Source of the DNA: Gloeothece verrucosa PCC 7822
Lineage (GTDB): Bacteria; Cyanobacteriota; Cyanobacteriia; Cyanobacteriales; Microcystaceae
Assembly: GCF_000147335.1 (NCBI RefSeq)
Contig: NC_014501.1
Location: forward strand, 3,408,300-3,472,299
DNA: 64,000 nt
Direction: 5' to 3'
Part shown: piece by piece, positions 38,143 to 46,073 of the stretch
Numbering within the stretch: position 1 is the stretch's first letter
How the letters are laid out: every line of letters begins with the position of its first letter
Position numbers and translations under genes: made by a program
The notes under the pieces: model-generated
The model's input: the letters and a program-made list of their open reading frames with translations, nothing else
Told to the model about the DNA's origin: nothing
Database searches by the model: none

Positions 38143-38214
38143 GCTGGTGTAGCTCAGTGGTAGAGCAGCTGATTTGTAATCAGCCGGTCGCAAGTTCAAA
38201 TCTTGTCACCAGCT
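38143..38214 (+). tRNA. trnT-UGU: tRNA-Thr (anticodon UGU)
   Basis: A complete 72-base cloverleaf: acceptor GCTGGTG/CACCAGC (38143-38149 with 38207-38213), D arm AGCTCAGTGGTAGAGC, anticodon stem GCTGA/TCAGC with loop TTTGTAA, so the anticodon is TGT at 38175-38177, and a T loop TTCAAAT. The 3' CCA is not encoded. A TTGTTC/TATTCT pair at 38103-38133 could be its promoter. Confidence 0.96.
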
Positions 38215-38575
38215 TTAGAGAAAGCCATTAGCGGATTTAGCCAAACCTTTTCGGGCTTGGCTACCATTAGCCTCGGCTCGACTTCTCTCGGGGGGATTGA
38301 GAACATTAATACTATTGAAAACCGTTAAATAATCGTGAAATCTTTCATCATTTCCCACCCCAAGGGTTAGCATAGACGATAAACCGTAGCATCAGTCTGA
38401 GGTTAACTTCAGACCCATTCGAAAAATTGTGCTAAAATAGTCAGAATCTTTGAAAGGAATCAAAAACAATAAAAGGCTTTTTTATTTTATTCCATCCCGA
38501 ATAGAAGATAAAGAAAAAGCCCTGTAATCTTAACGAATGTTTACAAGTTCTACCTGATCAAAAAGGACTCCGATA
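38215..38575. other. Interval between tRNA-Thr and guaA
   Basis: About 360 bp with no credible gene. TAAAAT at 38434-38439 could be a -10 element for guaA. No purine-riboswitch architecture is recognisable by eye. Confidence 0.4.
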
Positions 38576-40204
38576 GTGGCTACACAAATACCATCAAAAC
38601 CAAGCTCTTTAGAGGCTATGAGCGACGAGTCTTTAAAAGAGAAAATTAATCGCCAAATGCTCGTTATTCTTGACTTTGGCTCCCAGTATTCAGAATTAAT
38701 TGCTCGCCGCATCCGAGAAACAAACGTTTACTCAGAAGTTCTATCCTATCGCACCACTGCCGAACAACTGCGGCAACTGGCCCCAAAAGGCATTATCCTT
38801 TCAGGCGGTCCTAACTCAGTTTATGACCCCAATGCCCCCCACTGTGATCGAGCCATCTGGGAGCTAGGCATTCCCATCTTAGGCGTGTGCTACGGGATGC
38901 AGTTGATGGTACAACAACTGGGGGGTAAAGTAGAACGAGCCAAACGGGCCGAATACGGAAAAGCCGCCTTATATATTGATGATCCCACAGATTTATTAAC
39001 GAATGTAGAAAATGGTTCTACCGCTTGGATGAGTCATGGTGACTCTTGTATTGAATTGCCACAAGGGTTTGAAAACCTCGCTCACACAGAAAACACCGCC
39101 TGTGCCGCCATCGCCCATCATGAGAAGAAACTGTTTGGCGTACAATTTCACCCAGAAGTGGTGCATTCTGTGGGCGGAATTGCTCTGATCCGTAACTTTG
39201 TTTATCATATTTGTAAATGTGAACCCACTTGGACAACCGAAGCCTTCGTCGAAGAATCGGTGCGAGAAATACGAGCTAAAGTCGGGGATAAACGGGTATT
39301 ATTAGCTTTATCAGGTGGGGTAGACTCTTCAACCCTAGCCTTTTTATTACATCGCGCCATCGGCGATCAACTGACTTGTATGTTTATTGATCAGGGGTTC
39401 ATGCGAAAAGGAGAACCCGAACGCCTGGTACAAATTTTTGATCAGCAGTTTCACATTCCGGTGGTCTATGTTAACAGTCGTGAACGCTTTTTAACGCAAC
39501 TCAAAGGCGTAACCGATCCAGAAGAAAAACGCCGTCTCATTGGTCATGAGTTTATCAAAGTATTTGAAGAAGAATCTAATCGTCTTGGGCCTTTTGATTA
39601 TTTAGCCCAAGGTACACTCTATCCGGATGTGATCGAGTCGGCTGATAGTAATGTTGATCCGCAAACCGGAGAACGAGTGGCTGTTAAAATTAAAAGCCAT
39701 CACAACGTGGGCGGACTCCCGAAAAATCTACGCTTTAAGCTGGTTGAACCCTTGCGGAAACTGTTTAAAGATGAAGTGCGTAAATTAGCGCGTGCTATTG
39801 GGTTACCCGAAGAAATTGTCCGTCGTCATCCTTTCCCTGGTCCGGGTTTAGCGATTCGCATTATCGGAGAAGTGACTTCTGAGCGGCTAAAAATTTTGCG
39901 GGATGCAGATTTTATTGTTCGGGATGAAATTAGCAAGCAGGGAATGTATCACGATTTCTGGCAAGCTTTCGCGGTTTTATTACCCGTGCGGAGTGTGGGA
40001 GTCATGGGAGATCAGCGTACTTATGCTCATCCGATTGTTTTAAGATTAATCACCAGTGAAGATGGAATGACGGCTGATTGGGCAAGAGTTCCTTATGATT
40101 TATTAGAAACGATTTCTAACCGAATTGTCAACGAAGTAAGGGGAGTAAATCGTGTGGTTTATGACATTACTTCTAAGCCGCCTGGGACGATCGAGTGGGA
40201 ATAA
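38576..40204 (+). CDS. guaA: GMP synthase (glutamine-hydrolysing)
   Basis: A 542-residue cytosolic enzyme that converts XMP, ATP and glutamine to GMP. It starts at GTG. The class I glutamine amidotransferase domain has the triad Cys105 (GVCYGMQ), His192 and Glu194 (FHPE). The ATP pyrophosphatase domain has the PP loop SGGVDSS at 246-252, and the C-terminal dimerisation domain ends with the conserved [13 protein letters not shown]. The ~28-residue N-terminal extension before [12 protein letters not shown] is usual in cyanobacteria. Confidence 0.98.
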   Translation: MATQIPSKPSSLEAMSDESLKEKINRQMLVILDFGSQYSELIARRIRETNVYSEVLSYRTTAEQLRQLAPKGIILSGGPNSVYDPNAPHCDRAIWELGIPILGVCYGMQLMVQQLGGKVERAKRAEYGKAALYIDDPTDLLTNVENGSTAWMSHGDSCIELPQGFENLAHTENTACAAIAHHEKKLFGVQFHPEVVHSVGGIALIRNFVYHICKCEPTWTTEAFVEESVREIRAKVGDKRVLLALSGGVDSSTLAFLLHRAIGDQLTCMFIDQGFMRKGEPERLVQIFDQQFHIPVVYVNSRERFLTQLKGVTDPEEKRRLIGHEFIKVFEEESNRLGPFDYLAQGTLYPDVIESADSNVDPQTGERVAVKIKSHHNVGGLPKNLRFKLVEPLRKLFKDEVRKLARAIGLPEEIVRRHPFPGPGLAIRIIGEVTSERLKILRDADFIVRDEISKQGMYHDFWQAFAVLLPVRSVGVMGDQRTYAHPIVLRLITSEDGMTADWARVPYDLLETISNRIVNEVRGVNRVVYDITSKPPGTIEWE

Positions 40205-40262
40205 TCGTGTAAAGATAAAGGATGGAGGTGTAATAAGCTTTCATCCTTAGTTTATAATTAGG

Positions 40263-40286
40263 CGGGTTTTTATAATCTTGAACCCG
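40263..40286. terminator. Hairpin between convergent guaA and DGQHR genes
   Basis: CGGGTT (40263-40268) pairs with AACCCG (40281-40286) around a 12-base loop. A second 7-bp stem, AAGGATG/CATCCTT (40218-40224 with 40242-40248), lies just upstream. Either could terminate transcripts from both sides; neither has a long T run. Confidence 0.45.
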
Positions 40287-40391
40287 ATGAAAGTAAATTA
40301 TGTAAAAACAGAATATTTATTTAATCATCGGGTCTATCTTCAGTAAATTGATCGATATTTTTACCCATATTATCATTTTACTGTTTTATCT

Positions 40392-42020
40392 TTAATCTGT
40401 TACTTCCTCGATTTCTTCAAAAATACCCTCATCATCTTCAATTTCAGAAGATTCATCTTCATCTTCTTCCAAAAAGTCAAGCTGTTTTCGAACTTCACTA
40501 AACAAGTCATCTGATTCAGAAGATTCCTTGATCTGCTCATCAATCAATTCAACTTCAGGGAATTTTACATGAAACTCTTTTCTCCAATTAGAAATTAAAG
40601 TTTCAGTCCAGTTGACATCATTATTGACCTCTTCTTTAGTACGCCTTATCAACTCTCTCACGCCCTCAGAGGAATTAAGCAATATCATTTTGACAAGCTC
40701 TATACATTTTTCTGACCCGGAGCCTTTAGTTATCATGGTTAGTTTTGCATTTGGCTCGACTAAAACATAAGACCAATGAGATTGATCTCGGTTAAAAAAG
40801 CTATCTTGATCCATTTTGGTAATACTATCAGAAATGGCGTTAAGAGTTTCTGGAATACGGTACTCTGCGTGTATCCTAAGCAAGAACCTTGAAACAGCAC
40901 AAAAAAGAATTTTTTGTCCTAGAATAGTATATAAAATACTAGAATGGCGTAACTCCTTTATACTTTTTTTTTGACTTGCACTTAATCGAGGTTGTTTGGG
41001 TTGAACAGGAATATCTATACCTAGGTAGTCAATCTGTGATATCCAATCTTTGAATGGCTGAAGTTCAGTGAAAAACCACTTAAGCAATTCTTTCGTGCCT
41101 ATTTGAGGAAGTTTAGGATGAGACTCATAATAATCTTTCAAAGCTTTATTACGGTCAATTGGTGAATTAAATGATTTATCTAAAGCTTCTTTTTTATAAT
41201 CTTTTAATAGTTCCTTAATACATTGACTAACCAAATCTAAATTCGTTAGGTAAGGTTCTGATTGGGTCAAGCTTGATGAGGGGGAAGACCATCTAATGAA
41301 TTTTTCTTCAAGCATTTTTTCCTCTAAAAGTTTTCTAGGAATTAATGCTGATACCTTACTGTCATCAAGTAATAGTTGAGTTTGTTTATCGATTGATTTA
41401 GCAGTCTTGTTTATAACTGTAAAGATATTGCGAGTTGCTTGAATTATTTCATCTCTTACCGTTGTGCTTGAGTCTGCATATCCAACCCTGCCCAAATCAC
41501 GAAATACTAAATAAACCACTGGTATATCAAAGGTTTCTGAGCAATTAAAATTATCATTGATTTGTTGAGGGCTTAAAGGCTCTTTTCCAGTATGGGCATT
41601 CCAATATGTTTTTAAAGCAAGAAGTCTATGTTGACCATCAATTACAATTCTAGATACATTTTTATAGAGCTTTAAATTGACCCATTTTTCTATCGGTTTT
41701 CCCTGACTTTTAACTTCTGAAAAGTCCCAAAACTCTGTTTGCGTATTAGAGTTGGGTAAAAGCACAACTACAATTGAATTAAAAAAACGAATACCATCTC
41801 GCGCTAGGTAAGAAAATATCTCTATATTTGCTCTATTTTCATCTAGTTTTCTCTGAACTCGTTCTGAGAAGCTCCAACTGTTTTGAATTTCATCAGCAAA
41901 TTGAATGTTTTCAACAGCATCACTTTGATCGAGAGTTGTTAGAAAGTACCTAACCTCACCAAAAGTACCAGTAATGGCCTTATATTCAATAATCTCTGGA
42001 GACTGATTATCTAATTCCAT
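40392..42020 (-). CDS. DGQHR-domain protein (DndB-related)
   Basis: A 542-residue protein with the signature IVIDGQHRLLALK (DGQHR at 128-132), the mark of the DGQHR/DndB family, which is related in fold to ParB and DUF262-type nucleotide-binding domains. DndB itself is the regulator encoded in DNA-phosphorothioation operons, and relatives occur in 7-deazaguanine DNA modification islands. None of dndA, C, D, E or sspABCD is nearby, so this is a stand-alone relative. The C-terminal ~45 residues are extremely acidic (EEDEDESSEIEDDEG), possibly a DNA mimic or regulatory tail. It follows the GIY-YIG gene with a three-base gap, clearly one operon. Confidence 0.88.
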   Translation of the reverse strand: MELDNQSPEIIEYKAITGTFGEVRYFLTTLDQSDAVENIQFADEIQNSWSFSERVQRKLDENRANIEIFSYLARDGIRFFNSIVVVLLPNSNTQTEFWDFSEVKSQGKPIEKWVNLKLYKNVSRIVIDGQHRLLALKTYWNAHTGKEPLSPQQINDNFNCSETFDIPVVYLVFRDLGRVGYADSSTTVRDEIIQATRNIFTVINKTAKSIDKQTQLLLDDSKVSALIPRKLLEEKMLEEKFIRWSSPSSSLTQSEPYLTNLDLVSQCIKELLKDYKKEALDKSFNSPIDRNKALKDYYESHPKLPQIGTKELLKWFFTELQPFKDWISQIDYLGIDIPVQPKQPRLSASQKKSIKELRHSSILYTILGQKILFCAVSRFLLRIHAEYRIPETLNAISDSITKMDQDSFFNRDQSHWSYVLVEPNAKLTMITKGSGSEKCIELVKMILLNSSEGVRELIRRTKEEVNNDVNWTETLISNWRKEFHVKFPEVELIDEQIKESSESDDLFSEVRKQLDFLEEDEDESSEIEDDEGIFEEIEEVTD

Positions 42021-42023
42021 TTG

Positions 42024-42578
42024 CTAACTCCTCTGGGTATTAAATTTCGGTTGACATAGTTGAATTAATAGGCTTTCTAACTCTCTAGCAATATTTTTGG
42101 GACAGGGGAAAGAAACGAATAAAAATTCATCATTTAGTCTTGAGTTTCCGTATTTTGAAAAAAAACCATCTTCTCGCTCCAAATGCTGAACAAACCTATC
42201 TCTTAAATTGCTGGCAGTGCCTATGTAATCTGGGCTTTGAAAAAGACTACATGAAATTAGCAGATTTTTTAAAATTCTTCGTTCTTTAGGCTGAGAAACA
42301 GCTTTGATAAATTGAGCCATTTTTGGGGATAAACCTACTGATTCTCCACAAGTATCGATAATAAACTTACTTTTATTATTTTCCTCAGAAAACTTGGTTC
42401 TGAATACCGTATTTTGCAGGCGAGTGTTTATCTGGCTAAACAAATCATCTTCTAAAAAATCAAACGCATGATAGAAAGCATAAACACCCGACTTTTCAGG
42501 AAGATAATCGGCCGCGGATCGAGTTGCTGTTACCACAGTAAAATTTTTGAAGAAGTTGTCGTGAACTGTTTCTTCCAT
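42024..42578 (-). CDS. GIY-YIG nuclease family protein with large internal insertion
   Basis: A 184-residue predicted nuclease. The GIY element is GVY at 31-33 and the YIG element is at 118-120 within PDYIGTASNLRDRF. The catalytic Arg128, His132, metal-binding Glu168 and the distal Asn180 (LCQPKFN) all sit at canonical distances after YIG. The two signature elements are ~85 residues apart rather than the usual 10-20, so residues ~40-112 form an inserted domain rich in charged residues. It leads the operon with the DGQHR gene. The pair looks like a small DNA-directed module, perhaps defensive. Confidence 0.83.
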   Translation of the reverse strand: MEETVHDNFFKNFTVVTATRSAADYLPEKSGVYAFYHAFDFLEDDLFSQINTRLQNTVFRTKFSEENNKSKFIIDTCGESVGLSPKMAQFIKAVSQPKERRILKNLLISCSLFQSPDYIGTASNLRDRFVQHLEREDGFFSKYGNSRLNDEFLFVSFPCPKNIARELESLLIQLCQPKFNTQRS

Positions 42579-42740
42579 ATTTATAGACTGAAATTAAGAA
42601 TTAGTTGATTCTCCCTCCGGACAATTGATTGAGTAATAGGCAGTCCCGAATCGACTATTTATAGAATTCCCAAATCAAGCTCTTAAGTAACACCATGCGA
42701 GTATAAATTTTTTTTTGCTGTGTAACATTGACATTTTTAC

Positions 42741-42911
42741 CTGTATCAATCACTTGTCATAGTGACCATAACCCTAATATTAACAGTAACAAGCCAAACC
42801 CCAAACCCGATAAGGAGAGTTTTAGAGCAAATTCAACAAACCGGTGTCATTACAGTAGGCGCGTCTAAAGATGTTATTTCTTTCGGTAATCTTGAACTTA
42901 TCAAAATTTAA
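42741..42911 (+). pseudogene. 5' fragment of an amino-acid ABC binding-protein gene
   Basis: A 57-codon frame (stop at 42909-42911) homologous to the first ~50 residues of the intact gene at 46073. Its segments VTSQTPN, RVLEQIQQTGVITVGASKD and ISFGN align with ITSQTPS, RVLDKIRQTGVITAGARKD and IPFGY. Homology begins at CTG (42741) where the intact copy has ATG, so the start codon is lost, and it ends abruptly after FG. This is a remnant of a duplicate copy. Confidence 0.82.
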
Positions 42912-42970
42912 TAGTTGATTAATAATACACTAGGCTAGAATTAACAAAAATACTTAATAGAGTTTAAGCC

Positions 42971-43741
42971 ATGCAATTTCCTGTTTATCTTGAAATTGGA
43001 AACGTTAAGCTTCATCCTCACTTGGTATTCGAGTTAATTGCCTATATAGTGAGTTTTCGCCTTTTATTTTATCATAATTTACAAAATGATGTTATTCCCC
43101 TAAAAGAACGTAGTTTTATTGCTATTGGTGCAATGTTTGGTGCTTTAATAGGGACAAAAATTTTAGTAGTATTTCAGTATTTAGATGTCTATCTTCAAAA
43201 TCCAGAAAAATTACAATTATTATTTGTTAGTCCTGGTAAAACGCTAGTTGGCAGTTTACTAGGCGGATTAATTGGAGTCGAATTAACCAAAAAAATTTTA
43301 GCAGTCAAGTGTTCAACGGGTGATGCTTTTGTTTATCCCTTAATTGTCGGAATGACTATTGGTAGAATTGGCTGTTTTTTAACGGGTTTAGAAGATGGCA
43401 CTTATGGACTGCCCACTAATTTACCTTGGGGAATTGACTTTGGTGATGGAATTCTTCGCCATCCTACCCAACTTTATGAAATTGCTTTTTTAATAGTTTT
43501 AATGGTGTTTTTATTCGTTCGCCAACAGTATAAAATCCGCCAAGGAGATAGATTTAATTTTTTTATGATTAGTTATCTCGGTTTTCGTTTGTTCATCGAT
43601 TTTATTAAACCGACTTTTTTGTCTGTTTTAGGCTTAAGTAGTATTCAAATTGCCTGTTTATTAGGATTAATTTATTATTTTCGTAGTATGCCGCGTCTAT
43701 TTGAATTTCATCAACATGAAACTATTCTCAAAAAATCATGA
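42971..43741 (+). CDS. Lgt-like membrane protein (non-canonical prolipoprotein diacylglyceryl transferase family)
   Basis: A 256-residue, ~seven-helix membrane protein. It keeps family landmarks: GGLIGV at 98-103, GRIGCF at 131-136, RHPTQLYE at 163-170 and FRLFIDFIKP near 205-214. Two residues important in E. coli Lgt are replaced: the His103 position is Leu97 (LLGGLIG in place of FHGGLIG) and the Asn146 position is Cys135 (RIGC in place of RIGN). It therefore probably does not lipidate lipoproteins and may move lipid groups to another acceptor. The ATGA overlap (43738-43741) couples it to the radical SAM gene. Codon use is very A+T rich. Confidence 0.85.
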   Translation: MQFPVYLEIGNVKLHPHLVFELIAYIVSFRLLFYHNLQNDVIPLKERSFIAIGAMFGALIGTKILVVFQYLDVYLQNPEKLQLLFVSPGKTLVGSLLGGLIGVELTKKILAVKCSTGDAFVYPLIVGMTIGRIGCFLTGLEDGTYGLPTNLPWGIDFGDGILRHPTQLYEIAFLIVLMVFLFVRQQYKIRQGDRFNFFMISYLGFRLFIDFIKPTFLSVLGLSSIQIACLLGLIYYFRSMPRLFEFHQHETILKKS

Positions 43742-45117
43742 CTACTCGAAATTATCTTTTTTACAGTCTGACGAATAGCATCTGCTCTCACTGTCTTAAA
43801 AAAGTTGAAGCAAAAATTATTTTTAGAGATGATAAAGTTTATTTACATAAGCATTGTTCAGAACATGGAAACCAAGAAGTTTTAATCGCTGATGATATCG
43901 AATATTATAAGAAATCTCTAGAATTTATTAAACCTGGAGACTTACCAAAACGCTTTAATACTCCGATTAAATTCGGTTGTCCTTATGATTGTGGTTTATG
44001 TCCGGATCATGAGCAACATAGCTGTGTAACCCTTTTAGAAGTGACAGATAAATGTAACCTTTCCTGTCCAATTTGTTATGCAGAATCAGGAACAGAAGAA
44101 TTTTTTACTGGCTCGGATCTTCCTAGGGTACATCGTAGTTTAGCACAAATAGAAACTATGTTAGATGCGATTGTTGCCAATGAAGGAGAACCTCAAGTCG
44201 TGCAAATTAGTGGGGGCGAACCGACTATACATCCAGAATTTTTTAAAATATTAGATTTGGCTAAAAGTAAACCTATTAAACATTTAATGATTAATACTAA
44301 TGGGATTAAAATTGCCAAAGATTTAGAATTCTGTGAGCGGCTGTCTAACTATATGCCTAATTTTGAAATATATCTTCAGTTTGACAGTTTAAATTCAGAA
44401 GCGTTAAAAGTATTACGAGGAGTGGATTTAAAAACCATTCGCTCTCAAGCGATTGCTAATCTCAATAAATTTAATATTTCTACAACTCTAGTTGTCACTC
44501 TAAAAAAAGGACTTAATAATCATGAGATTGGTGATATTATTGAGTATGCTTTACAGCAAAAATGTGTTAGAGGAGTAACTTTTCAACCGGTTCAAATAGC
44601 TGGCAGATTAGACAATTATGATGTCAAACGAGATCGCTATACTTTAACCGAGGTGCGGCGAGATATTTTAACTCAAAGTCCTTATTTTAAACCTGAAGAC
44701 ATTTTACCTATTCCTTGTCATCCTGACTGTTTAGCGATGGGCTATGCGCTTAAACTAAATGGTAAAGTTATCCCGTTAACGGGGTTAATTTCTTCAGAAG
44801 ACTATATTAAACTTATCCCCAATAGTATTCAATTTGAGCAAAATGTTGAGTTTAAAAAGCATTTTTTTGACCTTTTTTCTACGGCTCATTCTCCTAAATC
44901 TGCTACCGCTTCCTTAAAACAGCTACTTTGTTGTTTGCCGCTTGTTAAAGTTCCCGATGGGTTAACTTATGAAAATATTTTTCGAGTTTTGATTGTTCAA
45001 TTTCTCGATCCTTATAATTTTGATGTTCGTTCGGTTAAGCGCTCTTGTATTCATATTGCTCACCCTGACGGAAGAATTATTCCCTTTGATACTTACAATA
45101 TTTTTTATAGAAATTAA
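43738..45117 (+). CDS. Radical SAM protein, tetraether-lipid-synthase (Tes)-like
   Basis: A 459-residue radical SAM enzyme. The SAM cluster is Cys106, Cys110 and Cys113 (CNLSCPICYA), and GGEP is at 159-162. An N-terminal rubredoxin-like module uses Cys16, Cys19 and Cys40 (CSHC ... HKHCSEHG), followed by an auxiliary cluster motif CPYDCGLCPDHEQHSC at 81-96. The C-terminus has KRSCIHIAHPDGRIIPF. This order of modules is that of the archaeal tetraether synthase family (Tes, MJ0619 type), which joins lipid tails by C-C bonds. The Lgt-like neighbour supports a lipid substrate. One C-terminal cysteine of the IPFC motif is Asp here. Confidence 0.87.
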   Translation: MTTRNYLFYSLTNSICSHCLKKVEAKIIFRDDKVYLHKHCSEHGNQEVLIADDIEYYKKSLEFIKPGDLPKRFNTPIKFGCPYDCGLCPDHEQHSCVTLLEVTDKCNLSCPICYAESGTEEFFTGSDLPRVHRSLAQIETMLDAIVANEGEPQVVQISGGEPTIHPEFFKILDLAKSKPIKHLMINTNGIKIAKDLEFCERLSNYMPNFEIYLQFDSLNSEALKVLRGVDLKTIRSQAIANLNKFNISTTLVVTLKKGLNNHEIGDIIEYALQQKCVRGVTFQPVQIAGRLDNYDVKRDRYTLTEVRRDILTQSPYFKPEDILPIPCHPDCLAMGYALKLNGKVIPLTGLISSEDYIKLIPNSIQFEQNVEFKKHFFDLFSTAHSPKSATASLKQLLCCLPLVKVPDGLTYENIFRVLIVQFLDPYNFDVRSVKRSCIHIAHPDGRIIPFDTYNIFYRN

Positions 45118-45121
45118 AGAT

Positions 45122-45457
45122 ATGGAAAGAGTACCCCCAGGCGTTAAGAAAATCTTTAAGAGTTATTTGATAGTTATTGCAGTTGATTTAATTATAAGTA
45201 TTATTATAACTGTAATTTATCAAATTAAAAACAGTTCATTTTCAATAATTAATGATTCAAAAAATATATTTGTTGGAACAAAATATGTTCCATTTGCCTT
45301 TTTAGTAACTCTAGCATTTGCTCAATCGTTTATTCTCTTACCCGCCTCTTTAATATTATTATTTTTACGAAAATGGGAAATAGCTGTAGGAATAATCTTA
45401 GCTGATTTGACAATGTTATTTTTAGGTGCTTTATTGTGTGGGGGCGTGCTTGGATAA
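45122..45457 (+). CDS. Small three-helix membrane protein A
   Basis: A 111-residue protein starting four bases after the radical SAM stop codon. A basic cytoplasmic start (RVPPGVKKIFKSY) is followed by about three membrane helices. The C-terminal motif LLPASLILLFLRKWEIAVGI then ILADLTMLFL is shared with the next gene. An in-frame upstream extension to 44993 would overlap the radical SAM gene and is unlikely. It belongs to the same operon; function is unknown. Confidence 0.78.
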   Translation: MERVPPGVKKIFKSYLIVIAVDLIISIIITVIYQIKNSSFSIINDSKNIFVGTKYVPFAFLVTLAFAQSFILLPASLILLFLRKWEIAVGIILADLTMLFLGALLCGGVLG

Positions 45458-45490
45458 TTTTCGCTCTTTTAACTCATTAAATTAACTCAA

Positions 45491-45814
45491 ATGAACAATT
45501 ATAAATCGAGTCTAACAAAAATATTTTTGACTTATTTAATTATTATAACAATAAATATCATTCTTTATTCTGAATCTGGATCTGCTGCTATATCTTTATA
45601 TTCATCTATTCACTTGGATTTTCTTCCTCCTTGGCTTTTATCAATTTTAAGTATATTTAGTATTTTTACTCTAAGTTATACCTCATTTTTGACCTTACCA
45701 GCAGCCATAATTTTATTAATACTTAAACAATGGGAAATAGCAGTAGGAATAATTTTAGCTGAGTTAACAGTTCCCTTTCTATTTTTTCTATTCTGTCTTT
45801 ACAACATCAAATAA
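45491..45814 (+). CDS. Small three-helix membrane protein B (paralogue of A)
   Basis: A 107-residue membrane protein 33 bp downstream of protein A. Its C-terminal half, TLPAAIILLILKQWEIAVGI then ILAELTVPFL, is a clear paralogue of protein A, while the N-terminal half has diverged. Three membrane helices are likely. The pair could form a heteromeric partner of the Lgt-like protein, which is inference. Confidence 0.75.
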   Translation: MNNYKSSLTKIFLTYLIIITINIILYSESGSAAISLYSSIHLDFLPPWLLSILSIFSIFTLSYTSFLTLPAAIILLILKQWEIAVGIILAELTVPFLFFLFCLYNIK

Positions 45815-45816
45815 CC

Positions 45817-45918
45817 TTGAGTCTTTTAACTGAATTAACAATTGCATTTTTAATTTTTGTCTTATGGGCGGCACTCTTTGCTTCAATTGAAACCCAACTC
45901 CTCATCAATCAGTCTTAA
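45817..45918 (+). pseudogene. Third, truncated copy of the small membrane protein
   Basis: A 34-codon frame directly after protein B, in a different frame, reads SLLTELTIAFLIFVLWAALF and ends IETQLLINQS. The TELTIAFLIF part matches AELTVPFLFF of protein B and ADLTMLFLGA of protein A. It has no start codon and lacks the conserved LKQWEIAVG segment, so it is a 3' remnant of a third tandem copy. Confidence 0.5.
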
Positions 45919-45943
45919 GGCAGAGGTAACAAGTGTGAGAAGC

Positions 45944-46073
45944 TAAGTAGTCGGACATAAATAAAGTCCACTGTGTCAAGAATTGTAAAACGCCTACAAC
46001 CCTTCTCCATTGCCCATTCCCCATTGCCCATTCCCCAAACTCGCAGTTAACTTTAATTTTGTCCAGGTACTTA
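45944..46073. mobile_element. MITE-like element, copy 1, abutting the binding-protein start codon
   Basis: A 130-bp noncoding element. The left end TAAGTAGTCGGACATAAATA and the reverse complement of the right end TAAGTACCTGGACAAAATTA form terminal inverted repeats. Each end is repeated almost exactly, in opposite orientation, in the copy at 60022-60205. The interior holds a run of CATTGCC/CATTCCC heptamers. TA dinucleotides bound it. Its last base is the A of the ATG of the gene at 46073, and its right end supplies the only Shine-Dalgarno-like AGG (46065-46067). Confidence 0.72.

Noticed and set aside
44993-45121. Upstream extension of small membrane protein A
   Set aside because: It would overlap the radical SAM gene by 125 bp; the ATG at 45122 gives normal operon spacing.
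46010-46072. 21-residue extension of the binding protein (MPIPHCPFP...)
   Set aside because: These codons are the interior and end of the MITE; the signal peptide begins at MYKQ at 46073.
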